Positions 27,151 through 35,418 of a stretch of DNA of 64,000 nucleotides are shown in pieces. Positions within the stretch are counted from its first letter, which is position 1, and the number at the start of each line of letters is the position of its first letter. Below the pieces are notes generated by a model. That model was given only the letters and a program-made list of their open reading frames with translations, had not been told where the DNA came from and did not search any database. The stretch is from JASSUD01 sp031963005 (GTDB lineage Bacteria; Pseudomonadota; Gammaproteobacteria; Burkholderiales; Burkholderiaceae), in NCBI GenBank assembly GCA_031963005.1, contig JASSUL010000012.1, positions 1 through 64,000 of the forward strand, in the 5' to 3' direction. Made by a program: the position numbers and the translations under genes.

Positions 27151-28278
27151 TCAACGGGCCTTTTGCCCAGATGAAATAGGCGCGGCACACTGCGTCGCTG
27201 CGGTTTCTTCTATATTTACCGGCACACGCGAAGAGAGTGCGCACATTAGCTCATAGCCTAATGTGGATGCCGCCTGTGCGACATCATCTAACGGTAAATT
27301 TTGTCCCCACAGCTCAACCGGCGTACCGATTCCTGCGTGAGGGATAGCGGTGAGGTCTACGGTCATCATATCCATAGAGATTTTCCCTACCGTGCGTGTT
27401 TTCACCCCATCGACTAAAACAGGGGTGCCATGGGGGGTATAGAGTAAAGGATATCCATCCGCATATCCACACGCTACCACGCCTAGACGCATTGCCGAAG
27501 GAGTACGGTATAAAGAACCGTACCCTACTGTGTCGCCTGCTTGAAGCTGCTGAATCGCAATAATTTTGCTAGCTAGGGTCATAGCAGGGCGCAAACCATA
27601 AGGGGCTAGCGCTTGCGCGCATCCCGAAGGAGAAGCGCCATATAAAATCACCCCTGGTCGGATCCAATCCGCCTGCGTTTGCGCATGCCAAAGCACCGCT
27701 GCAGAGTTTGCAAGGCTACGCTCTCCTGGAATCCCTTGTACACCACGCTCAAAATACGCTAACTGGCTCTCAATCCCCAAGGCTTGGTCGGCATCTGCGA
27801 AATGGGTCATTAGCGTGATATTTTTCACTGAAGCGCATGCCCGCGCACGTTGCCAGGAGGTTTTAAAGCGATCGGGGCAGTACCCTAACCGATTCATCCC
27901 GCTGTTCATTTTTAAGTAAATATCGATAGGCTGTGTTAAGCGTGCCTGCTCTAACATACACAGCTGTTCATCCGAGTGCACCGTGACGGTGAGTCGATAC
28001 TTATCGATGAGCACCAGGTCTGCGGGGTGGAAAAATCCTTCTAACAGCAAAATCGGGCCTGCCCATCCTAGCTCACGCAACTGGATAGCCTCTTCCAAAT
28101 CCAATAAACCAAACCCGTCTGCATCTTGCAGCCCTCGAAAAACTCGGGCTAAGCCGTGCCCATAGGCATTCGCTTTGATAATGGCCCATACTTTAGATTG
28201 AGGGGCCTGACGTCTGACAACAGCAAGGTTATGCGCAAGCGCAGAAACATGAAGCGTGGCGGTGATAGGACGGGGCAT
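27151..28278 (-). CDS. alr: alanine racemase
   Basis: 375 residues from the ATG at 28278 (MPRPITATLHVSALAHN). The PLP lysine lies in WAIIKANAYGHGLAR, and the second catalytic residue is the tyrosine of TVGYGSLYR. It supplies D-alanine for peptidoglycan. The frame is open upstream to 28431, but that part is encoded by the hairpin element at 28333-28488 and is not protein-like. The C-terminus (ELMCALSSRVP then VNIEE) is normal, with a slight extension. The promoter must lie within or beyond the hairpin element. Confidence 0.95.
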   Translation of the reverse strand: MPRPITATLHVSALAHNLAVVRRQAPQSKVWAIIKANAYGHGLARVFRGLQDADGFGLLDLEEAIQLRELGWAGPILLLEGFFHPADLVLIDKYRLTVTVHSDEQLCMLEQARLTQPIDIYLKMNSGMNRLGYCPDRFKTSWQRARACASVKNITLMTHFADADQALGIESQLAYFERGVQGIPGERSLANSAAVLWHAQTQADWIRPGVILYGASPSGCAQALAPYGLRPAMTLASKIIAIQQLQAGDTVGYGSLYRTPSAMRLGVVACGYADGYPLLYTPHGTPVLVDGVKTRTVGKISMDMMTVDLTAIPHAGIGTPVELWGQNLPLDDVAQAASTLGYELMCALSSRVPVNIEETAATQCAAPISSGQKAR

Positions 28279-28332
28279 GGGTTGAGAAAAAACCTTCAGC
28301 GAAGCACAGAAATGAAAAGGGCGCTGTTTATA

Positions 28333-28488
28333 TAGGGTGTGTCTCCAATTGCCCCAAAGGCCCCATTTTTGGGGGAGCAGGAGCACAGGGATGGATGTAC
28401 TTGAGTACAGTGAGGATCCCGAGCACCGCACCCATGTTTATCAAATACGCAAAGATGGGGCCTTTGGGGCAATTGGAGACACACCCTA
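28333..28488. mobile_element. MITE-like element with perfect 34-bp ends, 156 bp
   Basis: Perfect 34-bp terminal inverted repeats lie at 28333-28366 and 28455-28488 (outer end tagggtgtgtctccaattgc). The interior (about 28367-28430, containing gtacttgagtac) is nearly the reverse complement of the interior of the element at 31166-31311, which has different ends. It has no coding capacity. It sits 54 bp upstream of the alr start and would form a very stable hairpin in alr leader RNA. Confidence 0.75.
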
Positions 28489-28936
28489 AGCGCTATACGG
28501 ACAATATACACCCACACCGCATAAAAATATCTCAGGAGCAATATGCAGTACACATATAATAGGCGTGTTCCTCCTTTCATGAGTCCAAAGTTACTCTTAA
28601 ACAGCGATGCCTATTGGAGAGTGAGCGCGAAAACCACTGTATGTACTTGATGTCATCGCCTCATCACCAAGCCGCATCTCAAACAATATGCTGCTATAAA
28701 AAAGCACTTTTTGAAGCCATAAAAGACAGACTCTAGTGTAAACACCTTCTATGTCATACCCGCATACTATAAACTCTTAGAACTTGTGCTCAAATGACCT
28801 AAAAAGCATGTATTTTGTAAAGCAGCGCCTATCGCTTCCCAAGCGTATCTATCGGCGCTTCATTGTAAAGCACCCTTTTTCCGTTTGATTGCCCTCTTTC
28901 TTTTCATTTAATTCAAGCACACGCTCTCTTTGCCGG
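28489..28936. other. alr-lplT divergent intergenic region
   Basis: 448 bp with no gene I can support. It must contain the lplT promoter, and perhaps that of alr if transcription crosses the hairpin element. I see no clear -35/-10 pair or operator. Confidence 0.5.
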
Positions 28937-30274
28937 ATGAAAAAAGGTTTCTACACGATTATGGCCGCGCAGTTTTTTTCATCGCTGGCCGATAACGCGC
29001 TGTTAATTGCAGCAATTGCGATGCTCGATGCCCGGCATGCGCCAGGCTGGATGACGCCCATGCTGAAGCTATTTTTTGTCCTCTCTTATGTCGTCTTAGC
29101 GGCATTCGTGGGCGCATTTGTCGATTCGATGCCCAAAGGGCGAGCCATGTTTATCACGAATGCCATCAAAATGGCAGGATGCACACTCATGCTCAGTGGG
29201 GTACATCCCCTCGTAGCCTATGGAATCGTAGGATTTGGCGCTGCAGCCTATTCTCCCGCAAAATATGGGATTCTGACCGAATTACTGCCCTCTGGGCAGC
29301 TAGTCGCTGCAAATGGGTGGATTGAAGGAACGACCGTCTCTTCGATCATTTTTGGTACCGTATTAGGAGGTGCGCTGATTAGCCCTTACTGGGTAGATGT
29401 CTTTTCCCCTTTCCTGACCTGGCTGCATATCCCCACCATCTCTAATCATGCAAAAAGCGCCATTGTCGTGGTGGTGAGTATTTATCTCTTAGCCGCGCTT
29501 TTTAATCTGGCTATTCCCGACACAGGCGCACGTTATGGCAAGCAGCGACGCGCGCCTATACGTATGCTCTCCGACTTTTATTCCGCCTTTTTAACCTTAT
29601 GGCGCGATCCACTAGGGCAAGTTTCCCTCGCGGTGACAACCCTCTTTTGGGGAGCTGGCGCCACACTGCAATTTATTATTCTCAAATGGGCCGAAAATTC
29701 TCTGGGAATGGATTTATCAGAAAGCGCCGTACTGCAAGCAATGGTCGCTGTGGGGATTGCCGCAGGGGCTATTGTCGCGGCGACCAGAATCCCTCTCCAC
29801 CGCTCGCTTAAAATCCTCCCGACTGGCCTATTGATAGGCCTAGCCGTTATAGCGATGTCTTTTTATACCAGCAGCCTTTTCCCCAATGATTGGGGTCTGC
29901 ATATTGCTGGCCTGTATTTCCCCATGCATATCATTTTGGCAGAAGTCTTCCTCATCGTTATTGGCAGCCTGTGTGGCTTTTTCATTGTCCCGATGAATGC
30001 CTTGCTTCAGCATCGTGGCCACATTCTGCTGTCTGCAGGTCATTCTATTGCGGTACAGAATTTCAATGAAAATCTTTCTATCATTGCCATGCTCTGTCTC
30101 TATGCATTACTCGTATGGCTCAATGTTCCCATTACGGTAGTCATGGCGCTATTAGGGATCTTCGTTTTTATAGTGATTGCTTTGGTGATACGCGTTCACC
30201 AGATCCATCAACGCCGCAATCAGCGTCTTTTAAGCCAATCGAAAACTCCACGGCGTAAGCCGACTGTGGCTTAA
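28937..30274 (+). CDS. lplT: lysophospholipid transporter (MFS)
   Basis: 445 residues from the ATG at 28937 (MKKGFYTIMAAQFFSSLADNALLIAAI). A TTG 16 codons earlier would add a polar leader and is less likely. There are 12 membrane segments. The LplT signatures are AQFFSSLADNALLIA, FVDSMPKGRAMF and SPAKYGILTELLPS. LplT flips lysophospholipids into the inner membrane for reacylation. Its position next to alr and thiD agrees with Burkholderia order. The reacylating enzyme (Aas) is not nearby. Confidence 0.92.
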   Translation: MKKGFYTIMAAQFFSSLADNALLIAAIAMLDARHAPGWMTPMLKLFFVLSYVVLAAFVGAFVDSMPKGRAMFITNAIKMAGCTLMLSGVHPLVAYGIVGFGAAAYSPAKYGILTELLPSGQLVAANGWIEGTTVSSIIFGTVLGGALISPYWVDVFSPFLTWLHIPTISNHAKSAIVVVVSIYLLAALFNLAIPDTGARYGKQRRAPIRMLSDFYSAFLTLWRDPLGQVSLAVTTLFWGAGATLQFIILKWAENSLGMDLSESAVLQAMVAVGIAAGAIVAATRIPLHRSLKILPTGLLIGLAVIAMSFYTSSLFPNDWGLHIAGLYFPMHIILAEVFLIVIGSLCGFFIVPMNALLQHRGHILLSAGHSIAVQNFNENLSIIAMLCLYALLVWLNVPITVVMALLGIFVFIVIALVIRVHQIHQRRNQRLLSQSKTPRRKPTVA

Positions 30275-30344
30275 TCGATTTTTTCAGGGTAGCCGTATCC
30301 TGTGCGCATGAAAATCCGCCTATTTTCTATCCCCTTTTGCAACC

Positions 30345-31151
30345 ATGCCCAACCCTCCTCAGCTTTTGACTATCGCCGGCTCTGACTCTAGCGGAGGAGC
30401 AGGTATTCAAGCCGATCTGAAAACCTTTTCAGCGCTGGGAGGATATGGTGCTAGCGTCATCACCGCGCTCACCGCACAAAATACGCAAGGGGTGCACGCC
30501 GTGCATACTCCCGATGCGGACTTTGTTACTGCGCAGCTTGAAGCTGTTTTGAGTGATCTGACGATTGATGCGGTCAAAATTGGGATGCTAGCCAATGTAT
30601 CGATTATTCAAGCGGTTGCCGCTACATTGCGTCACTATGCGCCGCCTCATATTATTTTAGATACCGTTATGCTCGCAAAAAGTGGGCATGCGCTTTTGCA
30701 ACCAGATGCTATTCGCGTTTTATGCGATACCCTTTTTCCTCTGGCCCATCTCATCACGCCTAACCTCCCCGAAGCCGCTGCATTGCTCAACACGTCGATT
30801 GCGCAAAATGAAAACGACATGGTCGAGCAAGGGCAAGCCTTATGTGCTTTAGGGGCACGCAATGTGCTCATTAAAGGCGGCCACTTAGGGGGCTCAGAAA
30901 GCCCCGATTGGCTTATCCAAAAAGACGCTCCTCCTCTTCGTTTTGCAGAAAAGCGTCTAAACCAACGGCATACCCATGGCACAGGCTGCACCCTGTCTGC
31001 CGCCATCGCTGCGTTTTGCCCTACTTCTCCCGACTTAGCTCAAGCGATTGAGCGCGCAAAAACGTACTTAACAACCGCATTGCGGCACAGTGATCAACTG
31101 CAGGTTGGCCATGGTATTGGCCCTGTCCACCATTTTTATGCATGGTGGTAA
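30345..31151 (+). CDS. thiD: HMP/HMP-phosphate kinase
   Basis: 268 residues. Ribokinase-fold signatures are LLTIAGSDSSGGAGIQADLKTF-like at the N-terminus, SVITALTAQNTQGV, DAVKIGMLAN, ITPNLPEAAALL and RHTHGTGCTLSAAIAA with the catalytic GTGC. It phosphorylates hydroxymethylpyrimidine for thiamine synthesis and salvage. It lies 70 bp after lplT. The hairpin element at 31166 begins 14 bp after the stop and may act as its terminator. Confidence 0.95.
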   Translation: MPNPPQLLTIAGSDSSGGAGIQADLKTFSALGGYGASVITALTAQNTQGVHAVHTPDADFVTAQLEAVLSDLTIDAVKIGMLANVSIIQAVAATLRHYAPPHIILDTVMLAKSGHALLQPDAIRVLCDTLFPLAHLITPNLPEAAALLNTSIAQNENDMVEQGQALCALGARNVLIKGGHLGGSESPDWLIQKDAPPLRFAEKRLNQRHTHGTGCTLSAAIAAFCPTSPDLAQAIERAKTYLTTALRHSDQLQVGHGIGPVHHFYAWW

Positions 31152-31165
31152 TCTCCGCAAATGCC

Positions 31166-31311
31166 TAAGAATCTGTTTGGAGTCTCCCAAAAAGGCCCAT
31201 CTTCAGGGTCGTGCGGTGCTCGGGATCTCACTGTACTCAAGTACATCCGGATCCCTGTGCTCCTGCTCCCTCAAATAGGAACCCTTTTGGAAAACTCCAA
31301 ACAGGTTCTTA
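31166..31311. mobile_element. MITE-like element sharing a core with 28333-28488, 146 bp
   Basis: Imperfect ends of about 33 bp lie at 31166-31198 and 31278-31311 (taagaatctgtttggag on the left; ctccaaacaggttctta on the right). The core (about 31205-31270) is almost the reverse complement of the core of the 28.3-kb element, although the ends differ. The end sequence resembles the short palindrome at 36661-36694. There is no coding capacity. Confidence 0.7.
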
Positions 31312-31392
31312 ATCCATTGGGCACATTGAGACGCAATGGGGGCAGCATCTACGGCGATCTACAGGCATTATGCAAGTCAGCTCAAAATCGCC

Positions 31393-31932
31393 TTAATGCA
31401 GTGTTGGAGGGGATGATTTTTGAATATCCAATTCGTCATTCAAGGCTTCATCTTCCTCGTCATGGACATGCTCATGCAAGATTTCTTCAGCCGTTGCGTC
31501 GCGTATATCAATGATCTTCAGCTCAAAACGCAAAGCAATTCCTGCAAGCGGATGATTGCCATCTAAAACTAATTTGTCTTCCGCAATATCGGTCAGCGTG
31601 TAAATGAGCGCATCTTCTTCATCTTCTTCAGGAGACCCTTCGAATTGCATACCGACTTCTAGCGGTTCAGGAAAACGGCTGCGCGCTTCGATTTTCACCA
31701 GCTCTGGATCATATTCGCCAAATGCTTCTTCAGGCTCAAGCTGAATATGCGTCTCAAAATTCACCGCTTGCCCCGCTAGTGCCGCCTCAATTTTGGGGAA
31801 AATCCCTTCGTAATCTCCATGGAGATACACCATCGGTTCCCCACCATCCTCAATCAAATTACCTTGGGCATCCGACAATTTATACGCTACGGATACCACA
31901 GTGTTCTTGGCAACTTTTTTTTCAGTGCCCAT
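31393..31932 (-). CDS. FKBP-type peptidyl-prolyl isomerase (SlyD-like)
   Basis: 179 residues. The SlyD arrangement is visible: an N-terminal FKBP strand set (VVSVAYKLSDAQGNLIEDGGEPMVYLHG), GIFPKIEAALAGQAV, then the insert-in-flap domain (LEPEEAFGEYDPELV ... FEGSPEEDEEDALIYTLTDI) and the return to the FKBP fold (LDGNHPLAGIALRFELKIIDI). The tail is acidic with a few histidines (LHEHVHDEEDEA) but lacks the metal-binding His/Cys-rich tail of E. coli SlyD. It helps folding of cytoplasmic proteins at proline bonds. Confidence 0.9.
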   Translation of the reverse strand: MGTEKKVAKNTVVSVAYKLSDAQGNLIEDGGEPMVYLHGDYEGIFPKIEAALAGQAVNFETHIQLEPEEAFGEYDPELVKIEARSRFPEPLEVGMQFEGSPEEDEEDALIYTLTDIAEDKLVLDGNHPLAGIALRFELKIIDIRDATAEEILHEHVHDEEDEALNDELDIQKSSPPTLH

Positions 31933-32148
31933 CTTTCATTCTCCAAACTAAAATACATGACCAGGCAAGATCTCATTCCATTTGCCTATTTTTTCCGCAC
32001 CCACGACCTACAATCCCTGGATGTTCTTAAGAAATTGCATAAAACAGGCTCAGCAAGTCAACCTTTCTCTCAAAGTCCCCTATACTCGCCACCAGCTATG
32101 CACTGTGGAATACCATTTCTTCCCAGCACATAGAATCTAAAAGATGTA

Positions 32149-32177
32149 TTGACACTCTTTTGACCGTAGTACAGATT
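32149..32177 (+). promoter_or_regulatory. possible sigma-70 promoter for the small lipoprotein gene
   Basis: A perfect TTGACA at 32149-32154 is followed 17 bases later by CAGATT (32172-32177), a poor -10 match. It lies about 50 bp ahead of the lipoprotein start. The -35 is convincing, the -10 only tolerable. Confidence 0.35.
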
Positions 32178-32229
32178 CTAAGTCCGTACTAGGCGCCATA
32201 ATGACTTACTTCACTCATAAGGATATGAA

Positions 32230-32520
32230 ATGAAAAAATTCTTGCTTCCTCTTTGCCTAGTTGCAACCGTTGCTTTGGCTGCTTGCCCAAGCAAAAAAGA
32301 AGCGGCTACACCCAGCACAGCTGCAACAGATATTCCAGCAGCTCCCAGCGAAGCCCAAGCAGCAGCTCCTGCAGCCAGCGTTACTCCTGACGCAGCAACT
32401 GCCACTCCTAGCGTTGCCGGAGCAGCGACCCTTGCAACAGAAAACGCAGCTACACCTGCTGCCGCATCTTCTGCAGCACCTGCTACTCCAGCTACTCCTG
32501 CAAACAACGCACAGCGCTAA
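32230..32520 (+). CDS. small Ala/Pro/Thr-rich lipoprotein
   Basis: 96 residues. Signal peptide MKKFLLPLCLVATVALAAC with lipobox LAAC, cleaved before Cys19. The mature part is low complexity (Ala, Pro, Thr, Ser) without a fold I recognise. It is a single-gene unit ended by a strong terminator at 32590-32625, so it is probably well expressed. Two other frames are also open across this stretch because of the biased composition. The lipoprotein frame is favoured by its clean signal peptide. Confidence 0.8.
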   Translation: MKKFLLPLCLVATVALAACPSKKEAATPSTAATDIPAAPSEAQAAAPAASVTPDAATATPSVAGAATLATENAATPAAASSAAPATPATPANNAQR

Positions 32521-32589
32521 GCCTCTGTGCAATAACTTTGCAAGCCAAGGATACCTGCAGATACGCTATGGTGTCTTACGATTGCCGAA

Positions 32590-32625
32590 AAAATGCCTGT
32601 ATAGAACTATACAGGCATTTTTTTT
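32590..32625 (+). terminator. rho-independent terminator
   Basis: A perfect 14-bp stem (aatgcctgtatag pairing across aac) is followed by a run of eight T. It lies 70 bp downstream of the lipoprotein gene. The A run on the left arm makes it potentially active in both directions. Confidence 0.9.
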
Positions 32626-32721
32626 AGCCCCAAGCCGCTCAAGTATAAGGCACTTTTCGAGACCACGCGCTCACGCAAGTCAACGAATAAGCACAGCACC
32701 GACCCTATACAGGTGAGTTCA

Positions 32722-33011
32722 TTGACATCCTCACCGACCTAAAGAAGAAGGCCTGCGAGTCCTACTGCGCTCAACTCGGCATCAAGCCGAATAGAGTCGT
32801 TTCGGTGGGTTCCTGCTGCTGGCGGTATGACCTCACCGCTCACTTCATAGGCGCAACGGGCGTGTCCCGCCCTGAGAATATTGATCGCGTCGACTACATC
32901 GGCGTTTTCTTCAAAATGGCATTGCACACAGGAAAACATCGCTTGCGTTTTCCGATTGTTTTTTGACACATGGCCGCAACGCCTACAGGTACGACTGGGC
33001 TTGTTGAAATG
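32722..33011 (-). pseudogene. tnpB: TnpB (IS200/IS605) C-terminal remnant
   Basis: The minus strand reads FNKPSRTCRRCGHVSKNNRKTQ and then FSCVQCHFEENADVV, the CxxC...CxxC zinc ribbon at the C-terminus of TnpB. It ends RAGHARCAYEVSGEV and PPAAGTHR. The RuvC catalytic domain upstream is gone. The right end of the element seems kept: gaggatgtcaa (minus strand, 32722-32732) is typical of IS605-group right ends. TnpB is an RNA-guided nuclease of IS200/IS605 elements. This copy cannot be active. Confidence 0.8.
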
Positions 33012-33156
33012 AGGAAGGAAGCGGCCTATAAAGGCCTTTCAGGCGGGAGAAGAGACGTTTTAATTTCCTTCATAGCGCCCGCCAAAACGATACTATCTCA
33101 TCATTAGAGCGGGCTTATAAAGTAGACCTATACGAATATACTGAAAAACACAGTAT

Positions 33157-34374
33157 TTAATAACTGGCTTCCAATTGTTCAAACAATCGTACAAGCACCT
33201 TCTGCGCGTCGGCAGTCGTACTAGATGCAGCATTAGGCGAAGTACGTGTCGCATTGACCGATATCGCCACCATCTGCGGGGCAGGTGTCTTGTTGATCAC
33301 AATCTGATAATGCTTTTCTCGCTTAGCGCGCGATGCAAACCATGCTTTGGATACCCCTGCCTGTTCGCGAATATGGGCTTCATCGGCGAGTTGGACGATA
33401 TATTTTCCTGTAAGCGGATCACTTTGTAACACTTTGGCATTCATGCGGTCTAATGCCATTTCAAGGCGCAAACCCGCTTTATCCCAAGGCTCTTTTAAAA
33501 GAATTTGATCTTGTTTGATCGCCGACTTCTTCCAGGCTACGCGTGCAGCGATCGGTTTGGCTTGTGCCATTGCCGTTTGGATGGCTTCCTCAGAGGCGCC
33601 CCAACTTTGCATCAAGAGGCTTAAGAAGGTTTTTTCTAATTCTGGATTACGGGCACGTTCTTGCCATATAGAGGAATCTTTGCGTCCTACGAGCACTTCT
33701 TCCATGCCATAGTGGACAATTAAAAGTCGTACCCCTGCCGATGGATCAGGTTCAACAATGGTACGAAACTTATCCAGCGTACCGGAGGAATACAGCGAAT
33801 CGAGCCATTTACCGCCGAATCTACGCAACCAATCATTGGGAATTTGCGCGCGATTTTCTGCCCAGTCTGTTTCTAACCAACCCAGCTTGGGTTGATCTTC
33901 TTGCATCGTAAAACCATTTTCTTTCCAGAACGTGCGTAGCTGCGGCCAGAGTGTGTCAAGCTGGGCTTTGGGTAAAACCAGCCAATATCGAGGCGCTGCC
34001 CCCTGTACAAGACTGGGTTCTACCTCAATATGCATGGCGGCAATGCGCGCATCTGACGTGCTGGGCGATGGCACGCGATACATTGTCTGCTTTGAAGCCA
34101 CGTTGCTCGTTGTGGAGATACGCGTTGCGGGCGATGGCGCTATCGATGCGTCTACGGTATCTGGCAAAACAAAATGCTGATTCTGAGGTACAGGCGTTAG
34201 ATCTTTAGGAACAGCTAGTGTAGGCCCTACTTTCGCATTGTGATAATCGACGCGCTCCGCTGTCATCCAGTCATTGACAGACTCACAGCCTGTTAGCGTC
34301 GCCAAGATACTGGGTATCAGCCAGGTCAATACGGTGGTATATCTGGTTTGTTTCTTCAATTCACCCGCTCTCAT
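33157..34374 (-). CDS. bamC: outer-membrane assembly lipoprotein BamC
   Basis: 405 residues from the ATG at 34374, which has an agga site; the frame is open 14 codons further. The signal peptide ends in lipobox LTGC. The unstructured N-terminal region that clasps BamD follows (VDYHNAKVGPTLAVPKDLTPVP), then two helix-grip domains (YWLVLPKAQLDTLWPQLRTF; LRLEMALDRMNAKVLQSD). It is part of the Bam complex that inserts beta-barrel proteins. Gene order dapA-bamC (transcribed in that direction) is the standard proteobacterial arrangement. Confidence 0.92.
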   Translation of the reverse strand: MRAGELKKQTRYTTVLTWLIPSILATLTGCESVNDWMTAERVDYHNAKVGPTLAVPKDLTPVPQNQHFVLPDTVDASIAPSPATRISTTSNVASKQTMYRVPSPSTSDARIAAMHIEVEPSLVQGAAPRYWLVLPKAQLDTLWPQLRTFWKENGFTMQEDQPKLGWLETDWAENRAQIPNDWLRRFGGKWLDSLYSSGTLDKFRTIVEPDPSAGVRLLIVHYGMEEVLVGRKDSSIWQERARNPELEKTFLSLLMQSWGASEEAIQTAMAQAKPIAARVAWKKSAIKQDQILLKEPWDKAGLRLEMALDRMNAKVLQSDPLTGKYIVQLADEAHIREQAGVSKAWFASRAKREKHYQIVINKTPAPQMVAISVNATRTSPNAASSTTADAQKVLVRLFEQLEASY

Positions 34375-34430
34375 TTTGCGTCCTAGAGGTTTATTGCCTA
34401 CATGGCCCTGTGCCAAGGCACATCTCTACT

Positions 34431-35369
34431 CTATAGCACTCCAGCTTCACCCAGCGCCTGACACATTGCTTCGTGATAGCGCCCATCCAAATGCGTTAAT
34501 GGTAGGCGAATTCCTGCTGGAATCTTTCCAAGCTTGTTTAATGCCCATTTGACTGGAATCGGGTTTGATTCCGCAAAAAGGTGTTGATGCAAAGATAATA
34601 ATTGCATTTGCAGCGAACGCGCACGTTCGAGGTCTCCTGTACAGGCGGCTTCGCATAATGCGCTCATCGCGCGAGGGGCGACATTGGCGGTGACCGAAAC
34701 CGTTCCATGCCCGCCCATCAACATCATCACAATCGCTGTAGCGTCATCGCCACTATAGACTGCAAACCCTGGAGGAACGGCCTTCAGCAAATGCATTCCC
34801 CTTTCGACATTTCCCGATGCCTCTTTCACGCCCACTACCCCAGGCACTTGCGTCAAACGGATGATCGTTTCATTGCTCATATCCACTACCGTGCGGCCAG
34901 GCACGTTATAGAGAATCACTGGCAGTTCCACGGTTTCAGCAATTTTCTTAAAATGCTGGAATAAGCCTTCTTGCGTAGGTTTATTGTAGTAAGGCGCTAC
35001 CTGTAATGTCGCATCGGCCCCTACTTCTTTGGCATAACGGGTCAACACAATGGCTTCTGCCGTGGAATTCGCGCCCGTTCCTGCAATCACAGGAATACGT
35101 CCTGCCACATGCTTCACAGCGGTTTCAACGAGAAAGCAATGCTCGTCTACCGTCACGGTAGACGATTCGCCGCTTGTTCCTACAACGACCACCCCATGAG
35201 TACCCTCAGCGATATGCCAATCCAACAACGCATGCAGCGCAGGTATATCAAGGCTACCATCTGGATGCATTGGCGTGACCAAGGCCACAATACTGCCCCG
35301 AATAGCAGGGAAGGACGACGGGAAAGAAGAAGCCATCTTTTCGGCAGATAAAGTCATAACACCAACCAT
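34431..35369 (-). CDS. dapA: 4-hydroxy-tetrahydrodipicolinate synthase
   Basis: 312 residues from the first ATG; ATGs at 35357 and 35336 are alternatives, the family core beginning at IRGSIVALVTPM. The Schiff-base lysine is in GVVGVKEASGN, the catalytic tyrosine in ILYNVPGRT, and GTSGESST binds the substrate. It condenses pyruvate with aspartate semialdehyde in lysine and diaminopimelate synthesis. bamC follows 56 bp downstream and is probably cotranscribed. Confidence 0.95.
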   Translation of the reverse strand: MVGVMTLSAEKMASSFPSSFPAIRGSIVALVTPMHPDGSLDIPALHALLDWHIAEGTHGVVVVGTSGESSTVTVDEHCFLVETAVKHVAGRIPVIAGTGANSTAEAIVLTRYAKEVGADATLQVAPYYNKPTQEGLFQHFKKIAETVELPVILYNVPGRTVVDMSNETIIRLTQVPGVVGVKEASGNVERGMHLLKAVPPGFAVYSGDDATAIVMMLMGGHGTVSVTANVAPRAMSALCEAACTGDLERARSLQMQLLSLHQHLFAESNPIPVKWALNKLGKIPAGIRLPLTHLDGRYHEAMCQALGEAGVL

Positions 35370-35418
35370 TCATCATAAACACTGCGCGCTGACCTTGTGG
35401 CCTCTGCGCTTTGGGATA

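Noticed and set aside
27023..27256. Plus-strand 77-codon frame overlapping the alr 3' end
   Set aside because: Half of it is antisense to alr and no family resemblance is seen.
28279..28580. Upstream extension of the alr frame and another minus-strand frame here
   Set aside because: They are created by the hairpin element and are not like alanine racemase; the family start is at 28278.
32211..32716. Alternative frames on both strands over the small lipoprotein gene
   Set aside because: Low-complexity GC-biased DNA opens several frames; only 32230-32520 has a signal peptide and lipobox.
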